Positions 25,487 through 34,756 are shown, numbered from the stretch's first letter. The stretch is 64,000 nt of DNA from JBBDIP01 sp050260675 (GCA_050260675.1 JBLNCN010000010.1:248001-312000), one strand, 5' to 3'. Notes: a model not told the origin generated them from the sequence alone. Numbers and translations are program-made.

Positions 25487-26266
25487 TCAATCCTGCTCGA
25501 CTACATCCCTCATGCTGTACAGGCCCGGCTTCTTCCCCACAAGGTATCTCGCTGCGCGGACTGCCCCGTAGGCAAAGACATCCCTGGATAATGCCGAGTG
25601 CGAGATCTCGACGACCTCTCCCTGGCCGGCGAAGATGACCTCATGTTCGCCCACGATGGCGCCACCGCGGACGGAGTGCACTCCGATCTCGTTCTCCTTC
25701 CTCTTCGCCGTCTTTCCTTGCCGCCCGTACTCCAGTGCGAAACCGCCGCCCAGGGCCGTGTTGATTGCTTCCGCAATCATGAGAGCGGTGCCGCTGGGTG
25801 AATCTGACTTCTGGTTGTGATGCTTCTCGACTATCTCCACATCAAAACTGGTCCCCAGTGCTTTTGCCGCTTGTTCGACCAAGGAGACCAAGAGGTTCAC
25901 GCCCAAAGACATGTTGGCTGAGTTCAAGATGGGTATCGTCGTGGATAGGTCCGCCATCCGTTGCCTTTCCGCGGGCGTGAATCCTGTTGTGCAGATGAGC
26001 AGCGGTTTCTTGTGCTCCGCTCCCCACTCGAGCATGGAGTCAAGAGCCGTGTGGTGAGAGAAGTCTATGAGGATGTCTACGGCGGATCCGGTCGCCTTCA
26101 TGGACTCGGACGCCTCCTTGAGCGAGCTGTAGACCGGATAGGGGTTCGCGTGCCTGCCCGGGTCCACGTCGACCCCTGCCACCACCTGTATGTCAGTCTC
26201 CATCGCCAGGACACGTGTCATGACCTGCCCCATCTTGCCGTTACATCCGTGGAGAAGCACTCTCAT
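25487..26266 (-). CDS. dapB: 4-hydroxy-tetrahydrodipicolinate reductase
   Basis: A 259-residue protein. The Rossmann start MRVLLHGCNGKMGQVM, the catalytic EIVEKHHNQKSDSPSGTA (His-His and Lys) and GEHEVIFAGQGEVVEISHSA are diagnostic of DapB. Reaction: NAD(P)H reduction of HTPA in diaminopimelate/lysine synthesis. ATG 26266 is chosen because the reading frame upstream of it (to 26464) is unconserved. No other dap gene is adjacent. It is followed by pepF on the same strand. Confidence 0.95.
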   Translation of the reverse strand: MRVLLHGCNGKMGQVMTRVLAMETDIQVVAGVDVDPGRHANPYPVYSSLKEASESMKATGSAVDILIDFSHHTALDSMLEWGAEHKKPLLICTTGFTPAERQRMADLSTTIPILNSANMSLGVNLLVSLVEQAAKALGTSFDVEIVEKHHNQKSDSPSGTALMIAEAINTALGGGFALEYGRQGKTAKRKENEIGVHSVRGGAIVGEHEVIFAGQGEVVEISHSALSRDVFAYGAVRAARYLVGKKPGLYSMRDVVEQD

Positions 26267-26503
26267 AATCCCACCCCCAGTCATTGATACCGTTCGGGTC
26301 GTCCCCTTATTCGGCAGGGTGAAAGCGAAACCTTCGGGCTTCCTCTCACCGGACGCTCTGAGCAATTGCCAGGATAAGGCAGCGAATTGGCCGGCATTGG
26401 CGCAGGTGGATGGATTCTGGACATCGAACCATTGATAGGAATCCAGAAATCGCATAGATACCAAGTAGAAGCCGAGTTACAGTCGGATACGGGATGGTGC
26501 CTG

Positions 26504-27085
26504 ATGCGAAACCTTCGCCGGCAGATAGTGGCTATTCTCGCCGTGTTGGTCACTGCCGCCGCTTCCTTGCCTCTGTTAAGTCCTGCTCCTGCCGCCCGGG
26601 CGGTCCCTCTGGAGCGCGACGCTATAGCCATGGAAGCGATGTCGGCGAGGCTCGCGGGAGCCCGCCTAGGCGAGCCTGCTGATCAGCCCGCTCCACCCGC
26701 CCGTCAGAAGCCGGTTGCGCCCGGCCCCAGTGACGTGTCGCGAGGGGGCGTGGGCAGGAAACCGTCCCCGCCATCGTCGGTCAGCGGGCGCAAAGTGACC
26801 GTAACGGCAACCGCCTACACCACCAATGAGAACAGCACTCGGACCTACAGCGGCACTCACGTGACGCCTTGGTACACCCTCGCAGTGGATCCAAAGGAGA
26901 TCCCGCTGGGGTCCTGGGTGTTCATCCCCTATTTCAAAGACAAGCCAAACAAGGGCTGGTTCTACGCCGAGGACATCGGCGGGGCCATCAAGTCGAACCG
27001 GATCGACGTCTATATGGAAGATCTGGACGATGCCCTGCAGTTCGGTGTAAGGCAGCTGGAAATCGTGGTAAGTGACAGTCGCTAG
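26504..27085 (+). CDS. Secreted 3D-domain protein
   Basis: A 193-residue protein. A signal peptide (MRNLRRQIVAILAVLVTAAASLPLLSPAPAARA) is followed by a Pro/Ala-rich linker and then a 3D domain from about residue 100 to the end. The three conserved aspartates are recognisable (AVDP, AEDIGGAI, NRIDVYM). The 3D domain forms a double-psi beta-barrel like that of MltA and Sps/YabE/YuiC proteins, so peptidoglycan lysis or binding is expected. Start ATG 26504 gives the signal peptide directly; the upstream frame is not conserved. Confidence 0.88.
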   Translation: MRNLRRQIVAILAVLVTAAASLPLLSPAPAARAVPLERDAIAMEAMSARLAGARLGEPADQPAPPARQKPVAPGPSDVSRGGVGRKPSPPSSVSGRKVTVTATAYTTNENSTRTYSGTHVTPWYTLAVDPKEIPLGSWVFIPYFKDKPNKGWFYAEDIGGAIKSNRIDVYMEDLDDALQFGVRQLEIVVSDSR

Positions 27086-27113
27086 GATTCCGGGTTCGCC
27101 GCCGCAGCCCGTC

Positions 27114-28025
27114 TCATTTCTGTCCCGTATGCTTCAGGAACAGGTCCATAACCTTTTCGGTCACAGGCCCGGGCTTGCCGCTTCCGATGGGGGTACGGGC
27201 GACCGAGACTACCGGTACTATCTCAAGCACTGTGTTTGACCAGAACGCTTCGTCAGCGGAGAGCAAGTCCTTCACACCGAACACTCGCTCCACGAACGGA
27301 ATGCCGTGCTGCGCGCACAGTCGCCTGATCACGAGGCGCGTAATCCCCGAGAGGATCAGATCGCCCTCGGGGTGGGTCCAGATCTCCCCGTTCTTCACAA
27401 CGAAGAAGCTGGAACCGGCGCATTCGGTCACGTGAGTTTCGTCTCTGTAGAGGACCGGTTCTTCAGCTCCCTCTCTGTTCGAGACGGTCATGGCGAGGCA
27501 GTTGGGCAGCAGGTTCACTGTCTTGTAGCAGCACTTCAGCCAGCGGATGTCTTGGACCAGGGGCGCGCCGGTCCCCACCCTGCGGGGCTCTTCCGGTTGC
27601 GGGCCAAGTGGCGTTACGTGCATGAACACGGTGGGTTGTACCATCTCTTCGCTATAGTGGTGGGTCCTTCGGCTATACGCGCCACGGGTGACTTGCCAGT
27701 AAAGGGACGCTCCTCCCAGGTCGGCTTGGCGGAGAAAGTCCCGCACGATGTGGGTGAACTCATCCCTGGTGTAGGGAAGAGGCATATCGATTCCCCTGAC
27801 CCCGAAGAAGAACCTGTCCATGTGCTCTTCAAAGCAGAAGGGCTCATTGTCGTACACTCGCACGACCTCATAGAGGCCGTCGCCGAACAGGAAGCCGCGG
27901 TCGAGGACCGGCACTTTGGCTTCTCCAGGGCTTACTACCGATCCGTTCAGGTACATGAGCTCAGGCAAGAGCGGGTCCTCCTCTCCTCGGCCTGACGCTA
28001 CGACGCCCGGCCGGTAGATGTGCAT
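27114..28025 (-). CDS. Class-IV PLP aminotransferase (D-alanine/branched-chain type)
   Basis: A 303-residue fold-type-IV aminotransferase. VPVLDRGFLFGDGLYEVVRVY, RWLKCCYKTVNLLPN with the PLP Lys, TECAGSSFFVVKNGEI and LSGITRLVIRRL are class-IV landmarks. The overall pattern is closer to D-amino acid aminotransferase (Dat) than to IlvE, but substrate is not certain. Start ATG 28025 has GGGGAG seven bases upstream; ATG 27956 is an alternative. The gene diverges from the second pepF, and its 3' end converges with the 3D-domain gene. Confidence 0.85.
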   Translation of the reverse strand: MHIYRPGVVASGRGEEDPLLPELMYLNGSVVSPGEAKVPVLDRGFLFGDGLYEVVRVYDNEPFCFEEHMDRFFFGVRGIDMPLPYTRDEFTHIVRDFLRQADLGGASLYWQVTRGAYSRRTHHYSEEMVQPTVFMHVTPLGPQPEEPRRVGTGAPLVQDIRWLKCCYKTVNLLPNCLAMTVSNREGAEEPVLYRDETHVTECAGSSFFVVKNGEIWTHPEGDLILSGITRLVIRRLCAQHGIPFVERVFGVKDLLSADEAFWSNTVLEIVPVVSVARTPIGSGKPGPVTEKVMDLFLKHTGQK

Positions 28026-28154
28026 TCGACAACTCCCCGTAGACACCTCTGCCACGAGTATTGTGCCTACATAGCGCTTCCTGAAAGGGATCGAGAGAGG
28101 GATCGGGCGATCTGGCGGAAAACTATACCTGACCTGAAAAGGAGGCTCATCCAC

Positions 28155-29957
28155 GTGCAAAAGCGTCTTACACGATCCGAGGTCCCCGTCGAACTCACCT
28201 GGAAGATTGAGGACATCTTCGCGACGCCGGAGGACTGGGAGAAGGAGATGGCGGCGGTCGCTGCGTCCATCGACACAGTGACCCGGTTCAAAGGCAGATT
28301 GGGCGAAGGACCCAAGATGCTGCTCGGCTGCCTTGAAGCGCAAGAAGCCCTGCAGGCGCGTATGGTGCGGGTCATGTCCTATGCGTCTCTGAACCAGTCA
28401 GCCGACGCGACCAACCCTGGCAACCAGACGGCTGCCGGAAGAGCCGGAGCGCTGGCGGCCCAAATCGCGGCCGCAACTTCATTCGTCCAGCCGGAGGCGC
28501 TGGCGCTTCCCGACGGCACCCTGGAGCGGTATCTTGCCGAAGAACCGGGGTTGGCCCAGTTCCGCCGAGTGATCGAGCGGCTGATTGACGAAAAACCCTA
28601 CGTCTTGCACCCGGAGACAGAAAAGGCCCTGGCTGCACTCGGTGAAGTCCTTAGCTCCCCGTCGGTGATCTACAACAGGTCCAAGGCCACTGACATGACG
28701 TTCGAACCGATAAAGGATTCTCAGGGCAATACCTTGCCCATGTCCTTTGCGATGTACGAGAGCTCCTACGAGACTTCGCCGGACATGACGCTGCGCCGTA
28801 ACGCCTGGGCCTCCTTCACCAAGGGGCTTAAGGCGTATCAGAACACCTATGGCGCCACCTGGGGCACCGAGGTCAAGAAGAACGTAGTGCTGGCCAAACT
28901 GCGGGGATATCCCTCGGCGACTCACATGCTGCTCCACCGCCAGGAGGTCACGCTGGACGTCTACAACAGCCTGCATGACATCATCCTGAAGGAAATCGCG
29001 CCCCACATGCGCAGGTACGCCCAGCTCCGAAAGAAGGTGCTCGGGCTCGATAAGATGCTCTACTGCGACATCGAGGCCCCGTTGGACCCCGAGTTCAGCC
29101 CCAAGACCACCTTCCAGGAGGGCGCCGAGATTATCCTGGAGGGCATCAAGATCATGGGGCCCGAGTACACGGCGATCATCGCCGAGGGCCTGAAGAACCG
29201 CTGGATAGACCTGGCCGACAACGTCGGCAAGTCAACCGGCGCCTTCTGCAACTCCGTGTACGGCGTGCATCCATACGTCCTGGTCACCTGGACAAACAAT
29301 ATGAGGGACGCGCTCCTCTTGTCGCATGAGCTCGGCCATGCGGGACAGGGGGTCTTGTCCCAGCGCTACCAGCGGCTCGCCAACACGCGTCCGTCCATGT
29401 TCTTCATTGAGGCGCCCTCCACAATCAACGAGACCTTGGTGGGCAACAGCATTCTCGCGAAGGCCACGGACGTCCGCATGCGTCGCTGGCTCATCATGCA
29501 GTTCCTCATGACCTACTACCACAACTTCGTGCGGCACCTCATCGAAGGCGAACTGCAGCGCCGCATCTACGTCCTAGCTGAGAAGGGCCAGCCTATCACG
29601 GCGAACGTGCTTTCCAAAGTGCAGGCCGAGATCCTGAACGAGTTCTGGGCAGGCGAAGTTGAGATCGACGACGGAGCCCGCCTCACCTGGATGAGGCAAC
29701 CCCACTACTACATGGGGCTGTATCCCTACTCCTACTCGGCCGGGCTCACGATAGGTACTGCGGTCTCGAAGGCCATCCGCGAGGAAGGCGCTCCCGCGGT
29801 GGAACGCTGGCTCAACGTGCTCAAAGCCGGCGGGACAAAGGGCCCCATCGAACTGGCCAAGATGGCTGGCGTCGACATGACCAAACCGGAGCCCATCCGC
29901 GCAGCTGTGGAGTACGTTGGGTCGCTGGTGGATGAGGTCGTAAAGAGCTTCCAGTAG
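28155..29957 (+). CDS. pepF: Oligoendopeptidase F (M3 family), copy 2
   Basis: A 600-residue M3 peptidase beginning at GTG 28155 behind AAGGAGG. The zinc site HELGH is present (SHELGHAGQG). It resembles copy 1 (23643-25433) over its full length, with identical long stretches around the active site (QRYQRLANTRP, MFFIEAPST). The two copies are inverted relative to each other and separated by dapB, the 3D gene and the aminotransferase. Divergence is clear throughout, so the duplication is old rather than an assembly repeat. Confidence 0.93.
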   Translation: MQKRLTRSEVPVELTWKIEDIFATPEDWEKEMAAVAASIDTVTRFKGRLGEGPKMLLGCLEAQEALQARMVRVMSYASLNQSADATNPGNQTAAGRAGALAAQIAAATSFVQPEALALPDGTLERYLAEEPGLAQFRRVIERLIDEKPYVLHPETEKALAALGEVLSSPSVIYNRSKATDMTFEPIKDSQGNTLPMSFAMYESSYETSPDMTLRRNAWASFTKGLKAYQNTYGATWGTEVKKNVVLAKLRGYPSATHMLLHRQEVTLDVYNSLHDIILKEIAPHMRRYAQLRKKVLGLDKMLYCDIEAPLDPEFSPKTTFQEGAEIILEGIKIMGPEYTAIIAEGLKNRWIDLADNVGKSTGAFCNSVYGVHPYVLVTWTNNMRDALLLSHELGHAGQGVLSQRYQRLANTRPSMFFIEAPSTINETLVGNSILAKATDVRMRRWLIMQFLMTYYHNFVRHLIEGELQRRIYVLAEKGQPITANVLSKVQAEILNEFWAGEVEIDDGARLTWMRQPHYYMGLYPYSYSAGLTIGTAVSKAIREEGAPAVERWLNVLKAGGTKGPIELAKMAGVDMTKPEPIRAAVEYVGSLVDEVVKSFQ

Positions 29958-30010
29958 GCATGCGGAGCCGGGCCGGCGGTCCGAGGCGAGCTAGAGCAGT
30001 CGGCAGGAGC

Positions 30011-30097
30011 CGCCAGCGGTTCGCCCTCCGCGAATCTCTGGCGCGTCGCTTCGCTGCGCGCTAGTAAGCTTCGCTTAGGGCTGGAACCGCTGCCGGC
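30011..30097. repeat. Intergenic hairpin repeat, copy 1
   Basis: An 87-bp element about 85% identical by eye to 32347-32434. It is an imperfect large dyad: GCCAGCGGTTC at the left faces GAACCGCTGCC at the right, with an inner TAAGC-TTC-GCTTA hairpin. It lies between pepF copy 2 and a methyltransferase gene, both rightward. Confidence 0.75.
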
Positions 30098-30230
30098 TCG
30101 GCTAGACTCAGGCAGACTCGAGCACCCCTGGGGCGTATTGGCCGAGGGGCGTCCATTGCCCTTATAATCGCAGCGGCGGGGCAGCCTCGAGGATAACGCA
30201 GCAGAGGCCAGGCTATAGGAAGGGATATTC

Positions 30231-31082
30231 ATGGCGCCAGATGGGATGCTGGATATTGACTTGATCAGGAAGATGGGCGCCAAGCCCGAAGTGTTTGAGC
30301 CGGGGGAGCCGCTCTTCTGGGACGATCCGCACATCTCAAGCGAGATGCTGAAGGCGCACCTCGACCCTACCATCGATGCGGCAAGCCGGAGGCCGGAGAC
30401 AATCGACAGGATTGTCGCATGGCTGGTCGGCCATCTGGGCCTTAAGCCGGGGGACAAGTTGCTTGACCTGGGTTGCGGGCCCGGTCTCTACTGTCAGAGG
30501 TTCCACGATTACGGTCTTGAGGTCACCGGGATGGATTTCTCGCGCCGGTCAATCGAATACGCTCGAAAGGCAGCGGCCGAGAGCGGGCGAGACATCGAGT
30601 ACATATACCAGGACTACCTCACCCTCGACTATGAGTCGCGGTTTGATGCCATCGTACTGATCTACTGCGACTTCGCCGTGTTCTCGCCTGCGAGGCGCGA
30701 TGAGCTGATCCGGCGCGTCCACCGCGCGCTCAAGCCCAAAGGGGCCTTCGCGTTCGATGTGTTTACGCCAAACTACAAGCCGACCGAGGATAGGTTATCG
30801 TGGTCAGCCCAGGAGAAAGGTTTTTGGCGCCCAAGTCCACATCTCTGCCTGACGAGCAACTTCTACTACCCGGACGAGCAAACATACCTGGACCAGTACG
30901 TTGTGATCGATGAGGACCTGACCGCGAAGGTCTACCGCATTTGGGACAAGGTCTACACGCCCGAGTCCATCGAGCCGGTTGTTCGAGCCCAGGGCTTTGA
31001 TCGAGTCGAGTTTCGGGCCGGCTTAATGGGTACGCCCTACACAGAAGGCGAACCTTGCCTGGGGGTTATCTGCAGGAGATAA
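30231..31082 (+). CDS. Class I SAM-dependent methyltransferase
   Basis: A 283-residue Rossmann methyltransferase. Motif I LLDLGCGPGLYCQRF (about 75-89), motif II VTGMDFSRRSIEYA and the later LKPKGAFAFDVFTP are typical of small-molecule methyltransferases. An N-terminal extension (about 60 residues) and C-terminal part (YVVIDEDLTAKVYRIW) match a Bacillota subfamily of unknown substrate. The stop is followed directly by the aminotransferase region, suggesting co-transcription. Confidence 0.87.
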   Translation: MAPDGMLDIDLIRKMGAKPEVFEPGEPLFWDDPHISSEMLKAHLDPTIDAASRRPETIDRIVAWLVGHLGLKPGDKLLDLGCGPGLYCQRFHDYGLEVTGMDFSRRSIEYARKAAAESGRDIEYIYQDYLTLDYESRFDAIVLIYCDFAVFSPARRDELIRRVHRALKPKGAFAFDVFTPNYKPTEDRLSWSAQEKGFWRPSPHLCLTSNFYYPDEQTYLDQYVVIDEDLTAKVYRIWDKVYTPESIEPVVRAQGFDRVEFRAGLMGTPYTEGEPCLGVICRR

Positions 31083-31184
31083 GTGAGCGGCCAAGAAGCG
31101 CCGGCTGGGCAACTGCATGCGACGAGAGCCAGTGAGGCAGCGATGGGCAAGAAGGCAACGAGAGGCTACGAGGAGGAGGATTCC

Positions 31185-32303
31185 TTGGTCGAGCGCAGGA
31201 CTTACCTTCAGATACCCGGTCCGGTAAACATACCTGATGCTATACTCCGTGAACTCAGCAGGCCTCTCATCAACCACCGGGGCGCAGAGTTCGAGAGTCT
31301 TCTGAGGGAGTGTCGCGAGGGCCTGAGCCGGGTCTTTCAGACCGGGAACGACATGTTGATGTTCCCCTCCTCCGGTAGCGGGGGACTGGAATCCGCCGTA
31401 GTAAACACGCTCTCTCCAGGTGATAAAGTGCTCGTGCCGGTCCAGGGTGTTTTCAGCGAGAGATTTGCCAAGATAGCGGCTTCTCATGGGGCTGATGTCG
31501 AGATCATCCAGATCCCCTGGGGCCGGGCGGTTGACCCGGACTTGGTCCTCGAAAGGCTGCGCGCGGACACAGCCGGGACCATCAAGGCGGTGCTCATCGA
31601 CCACAACGAGACCTCTACCTGTGTCCTCAATGACGTAAAGAGTGTGGGGCTCGGTATGAGGGAGATGGGTCACCCCGCCCTCCTCATTGTGGACGCAGTG
31701 AGTTCCCTTGCCATGGCCGACCTGCGGACTGACGAGTGGGGACTGGACGTCGTCATAACCGGCTCCCAGAAGGGCCTCATGCTCCCACCGGGGATGGCCA
31801 TTCTCAGTGTCAGCCAGCGCGCCTGGGAAGCCTATTCACGCTCGGAGACCCCTCGCTGGTACTGGGACTGGAAGCAGATGAAAGATGCTATGGACGGAGG
31901 CAGGGTGCCCTACACGCCTGCTACCACGCTGATGTTTGGGCTCAGGGTTGCCTTGCGGATGATCCTGGACGAAGGTCTGGAGAACATCTTCAGGAGGCAC
32001 GCGGACCTTGCCCGTCTGTTCAGGCAAGGGGCGAGGTGCATGGGGCTGGAGGTGTTGCCTCCCGAAGAGGAGGCCTCGCCCACGGTCACCGCGGTGAAGA
32101 TGCCCCCGGGACTCTCCCTTAAGGAACTGAGCGGAGTCCTTGAGCGTGATTACGGAGTCGTGATAGGGGAGGGCTTAGGCAAACTTAAAGACTCGGTCTT
32201 CAGAGTTGGCCACATGGGTCCGATCCACCGGACCGAAATCCTTGCCGTGCTCTCCGCTCTGGAAGGTGCCCTCTGCTATCTCTGCGAGACTGCCGTGAAC
32301 TAG
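31185..32303 (+). CDS. Alanine/serine-glyoxylate-type aminotransferase (class V)
   Basis: A 372-residue fold-type-I PLP enzyme. IPGPVNIPDAILRELSRPLINHRGAEFESLL is the SGAT/AGT N-terminal signature; PSSGSGGLESAV binds phosphate, VDAVSSL the pyridine, and the Schiff-base lysine is in ITGSQKGLMLPPG. TTG 31185 is preferred: it has a GAGGAGGAGG site five bases upstream and places the conserved start properly; TTG/GTG codons upstream only extend it with unconserved residues. Substrate could be serine, alanine or another amino donor with glyoxylate or pyruvate. Confidence 0.87.
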   Translation: MVERRTYLQIPGPVNIPDAILRELSRPLINHRGAEFESLLRECREGLSRVFQTGNDMLMFPSSGSGGLESAVVNTLSPGDKVLVPVQGVFSERFAKIAASHGADVEIIQIPWGRAVDPDLVLERLRADTAGTIKAVLIDHNETSTCVLNDVKSVGLGMREMGHPALLIVDAVSSLAMADLRTDEWGLDVVITGSQKGLMLPPGMAILSVSQRAWEAYSRSETPRWYWDWKQMKDAMDGGRVPYTPATTLMFGLRVALRMILDEGLENIFRRHADLARLFRQGARCMGLEVLPPEEEASPTVTAVKMPPGLSLKELSGVLERDYGVVIGEGLGKLKDSVFRVGHMGPIHRTEILAVLSALEGALCYLCETAVN

Positions 32304-32466
32304 GCCGCCAGCGGTTCCTGCCCGAGGCGAATCTGCCTTGCAGGCTCGCCAGCGGCGCGCCCCTCGCGAATCTGTGGCGCGTTCGCTTCGCGGCTCGCTA
32401 CTAAGCTTCGCTTAGGGCTTGCGCCGCTGGCGGCCTTGCTTCGCTGCGGGCAGGAGCGGCTGGCAG
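32304..32466. repeat. Intergenic hairpin repeat, copy 2 (nested dyads)
   Basis: It fills the gap between two convergent genes. The outer arms GCCAGCGGTTCCTGCCCG and CGGGCAGGAGCGGCTGGC pair with few mismatches. The inner arms CGCCAGCGGCGC (32347-32358) and GCGCCGCTGGCG (32421-32432) pair perfectly, and a CTAAGC-TTC-GCTTAG hairpin sits at the tip. The inner 88 bp match copy 1 at 30011-30097. It may act as a two-way transcription end, but lacks a T-run. Confidence 0.78.
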
Positions 32467-32475
32467 ATCCTGCGC

Positions 32476-33417
32476 CTACTCAAAGAGTTCGCTGATCGAC
32501 TGACCCTTGCTTATGCGCTTCACGGCTTCAGCCAGTAGCGGCGCGATGGACAGTACCTCCAGCCGGTCCCATTCCTTTTCGGCAGGAACCGGAAGGGTAT
32601 CAGTGACTATCAGCCGCTTGATGGGAGCCGCTGAAAGCCTATCCTTAGCCGGCCCGGATAGGACCGCGTGAGTGCAGGCGGCGTAGACCTCGGTCGCTCC
32701 GTGCTCCATGAGCAGCCTTGTCGCGTTGACTAGAGAAGAGCCCCGGTCCACTTCCTCGTCGAACAGGATTGCCTGACAGCCTTCTACCTTGCCGACCACG
32801 GTGGTCGCGACGACCTCGGCCGCAGAATCGGTCGTGGGAGATACCCGCCGCTTGTCGACAAATGCCACCGGGGCACCTAGACGCTGCGAGAACTTCTGGG
32901 CCCTTTTCACTGATCCGGGATCCGGCGCCACAACCACGGGGTTACGCAGCTGTTTTGCCGCGAAGTACCTGGCAAGTACCGGCTGAGCCGTAAGGTGGTC
33001 CGCAGGGATGGTGAAGAAGCCCTGGATCTGGTCCGCCGTAAGGTCGACCGTAACGACCCGGTTGACCCCCGCGGTAACCAGAAGGTCTGCGATCAGCCTT
33101 GCGGTGATAGGCACCCTCGGCTGGTCCTTCTTGTCCGATCTCACGTACGGATAGTACGGCAGCACCGCGGTAATCCGGCGAGCCGATGCTCTTCGAAGCG
33201 CGTCCACCATGATCAGCAGTTCCATGAACGACTCGTCGACCGGAGGCGCTGACGTCTGAACCACGAAGACGTCTTCCTCCCGCACGTTCTCCAGGATCCT
33301 GACGAAGGTGTTGTCATTGGAAAACTTGAAGATCTCGGCCCTGCCCTGCGGGACCCCAAGATACGAGCATATGTCGGCTGTAAGCGCTGCCGATGCCCGC
33401 CCTCCGAAAACGCGCAT
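32476..33417 (-). CDS. prs: Ribose-phosphate pyrophosphokinase-like protein with altered active-site residues
   Basis: A 313-residue Prs-family protein. It keeps NDNTFVRILENVREEDVFVVQT, the PITARLIADLL segment and VDKRR. It differs from classical Prs in two key places: the ATP-contacting His of VDLHAEQIQGFF is Thr (VDLTADQIQGFF), and the PRPP loop DD-x3-DT(A/G)GT reads DEEVDRGSS. It may still make PRPP or be a phosphoribosyltransferase-like paralogue. Start ATG has GGAGGTG five bases upstream. Another prs elsewhere in the genome would support a special role. Confidence 0.82.
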   Translation of the reverse strand: MRVFGGRASAALTADICSYLGVPQGRAEIFKFSNDNTFVRILENVREEDVFVVQTSAPPVDESFMELLIMVDALRRASARRITAVLPYYPYVRSDKKDQPRVPITARLIADLLVTAGVNRVVTVDLTADQIQGFFTIPADHLTAQPVLARYFAAKQLRNPVVVAPDPGSVKRAQKFSQRLGAPVAFVDKRRVSPTTDSAAEVVATTVVGKVEGCQAILFDEEVDRGSSLVNATRLLMEHGATEVYAACTHAVLSGPAKDRLSAAPIKRLIVTDTLPVPAEKEWDRLEVLSIAPLLAEAVKRISKGQSISELFE

Positions 33418-33586
33418 GCCGCCACCTCCGGTGTGAAGCCTTTTCCTCTACGGCTAGATACTCTCCCCCTTCGAGAATTCCCTTCGCCTGCGATAGCCAC
33501 CCGGCATCGTGCAGGAACAGGCGATTCTATATGGAAACACTAGGGATAGGCCGATAGCCCAGCATGGGCTTGAGAGGGGCATCGAT

Positions 33587-34756
33587 ATGAAGTACAACTT
33601 CGACGAAGTCTTTGACAGGAGGAGCACCGAGAGCGCCAAGTGGCGCAAAGGGGCGTATCTCAGGGAGGACGTGTTGCCCTTCTCCATGGCTGATATGGAC
33701 TTTCCGGCGCCGGAACCCGTCGTGGAAGCCCTCAAGTCACGCGCCGCCCATCCGATCTACGGGTACGCCTTCAAGGGAGAATCCCTGTATGCCTCCGTGA
33801 TCGACAGGATGCGGCGCAAGTACGGCTGGGCGGTGTCGAAGGACTGGATACGGTTCACCCCCGGGGTGATGCCTGGTGTCCAGGCATCGCTTAGGGCAGT
33901 CACCAAACCGGGAGACAACGTTCTCATCCAAAGCCCGGTTTATGCCCCGTTTTTCACGGCGATAGAGCAGGCAGGCTGCAAGGCCGTCAATAGCCGCCTG
34001 GCACGCGACAACGGCCAGTATCATATAGACTTCGAGGACCTTGAGGAGAAGTTCGACTGCCTTCGGCCGTCAGCTTTCATCCTCTGTAGCCCGCATAATC
34101 CGGTCGGCCGCGTCTGGACCTTGGACGAATTGACGAAGATCTCCAGGATAGCACAGCGTTACGGTGTGGCCGTCATCTCCGACGAGATCCACGGCGAGAT
34201 CATCTACACCGGGCACCGGCACTGCCCGTACTCCTCCATATCTTCCGTGGCCGAGGCGCGCTCCATAGTCTGCACGTCCCCGGGCAAGACCTTCAGCATG
34301 ACAGGGATGGTGGCGTCGATCGCGATCATACCGAACCGTGAACTGAGGGAGAGGTTCGACGCTGCCGCAGGACACCTCATGGGGGGAGTCAACTTCCTGG
34401 GCTTGCTGGCGATGGAGACAGCCTACCGGCACGGCGATGAATGGCTAGAGCAGGTGCTTGTCTACCTGGAATCCAACCGCAATTACCTCATGAGCTTCTT
34501 CTCGGAAAACGTGCCTCTCGTGAGGCCGGTGAAGCCAGAGGGCTCGTTTCTGGTTTGGCTTGATTGCACCGATCTTCGGCTGGGGCCCAAGCAACTGCAA
34601 TCGTTCTTTGTGGAGAAGGCGGGAGTCGGCCTGGTCCCAGGCGTGTCCTACGGACCTGGAGGGGAGTGCTTCATGAGGATGAACTTCGCCTATCCGAGGA
34701 GTGTCCTTGAGGAAGGCCTTCAGCGAATAGCCCTTGCTGTAGACGCTGCGGAATAG
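33587..34756 (+). CDS. MalY/PatB-family cystathionine beta-lyase or aminotransferase
   Basis: A 389-residue fold-type-I PLP enzyme. LPFSMADMDFPAPEPVVEAL at the N-terminus is the MalY/PatB signature; LCSPHNPVGRVWT and the PLP Lys in TSPGKTFSMTGM are present. Known reaction: alpha,beta-elimination of cystathionine or cysteine, giving homocysteine or sulfide plus pyruvate and ammonia. ATG 33587 is chosen by a GAGAGGGG site; the longer frame to 33509 is unconserved. With the cysteine desulfidase and D-cysteine-desulfhydrase-like genes it adds to a theme of thiol amino-acid breakdown. Confidence 0.88.
   Translation: MKYNFDEVFDRRSTESAKWRKGAYLREDVLPFSMADMDFPAPEPVVEALKSRAAHPIYGYAFKGESLYASVIDRMRRKYGWAVSKDWIRFTPGVMPGVQASLRAVTKPGDNVLIQSPVYAPFFTAIEQAGCKAVNSRLARDNGQYHIDFEDLEEKFDCLRPSAFILCSPHNPVGRVWTLDELTKISRIAQRYGVAVISDEIHGEIIYTGHRHCPYSSISSVAEARSIVCTSPGKTFSMTGMVASIAIIPNRELRERFDAAAGHLMGGVNFLGLLAMETAYRHGDEWLEQVLVYLESNRNYLMSFFSENVPLVRPVKPEGSFLVWLDCTDLRLGPKQLQSFFVEKAGVGLVPGVSYGPGGECFMRMNFAYPRSVLEEGLQRIALAVDAAE

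Noticed and set aside
26267..26464. N-terminal extension of dapB to 325 residues
   Set aside because: The Rossmann fold starts at Met 26266; the extra part overlaps the divergent region of the 3D-domain gene and is not DapB-like.
28025..28343. N-terminal extension of the class-IV aminotransferase to 409 residues
   Set aside because: It would overlap the divergent second pepF start and has no similarity to aminotransferases; ATG 28025 has its own ribosome site.
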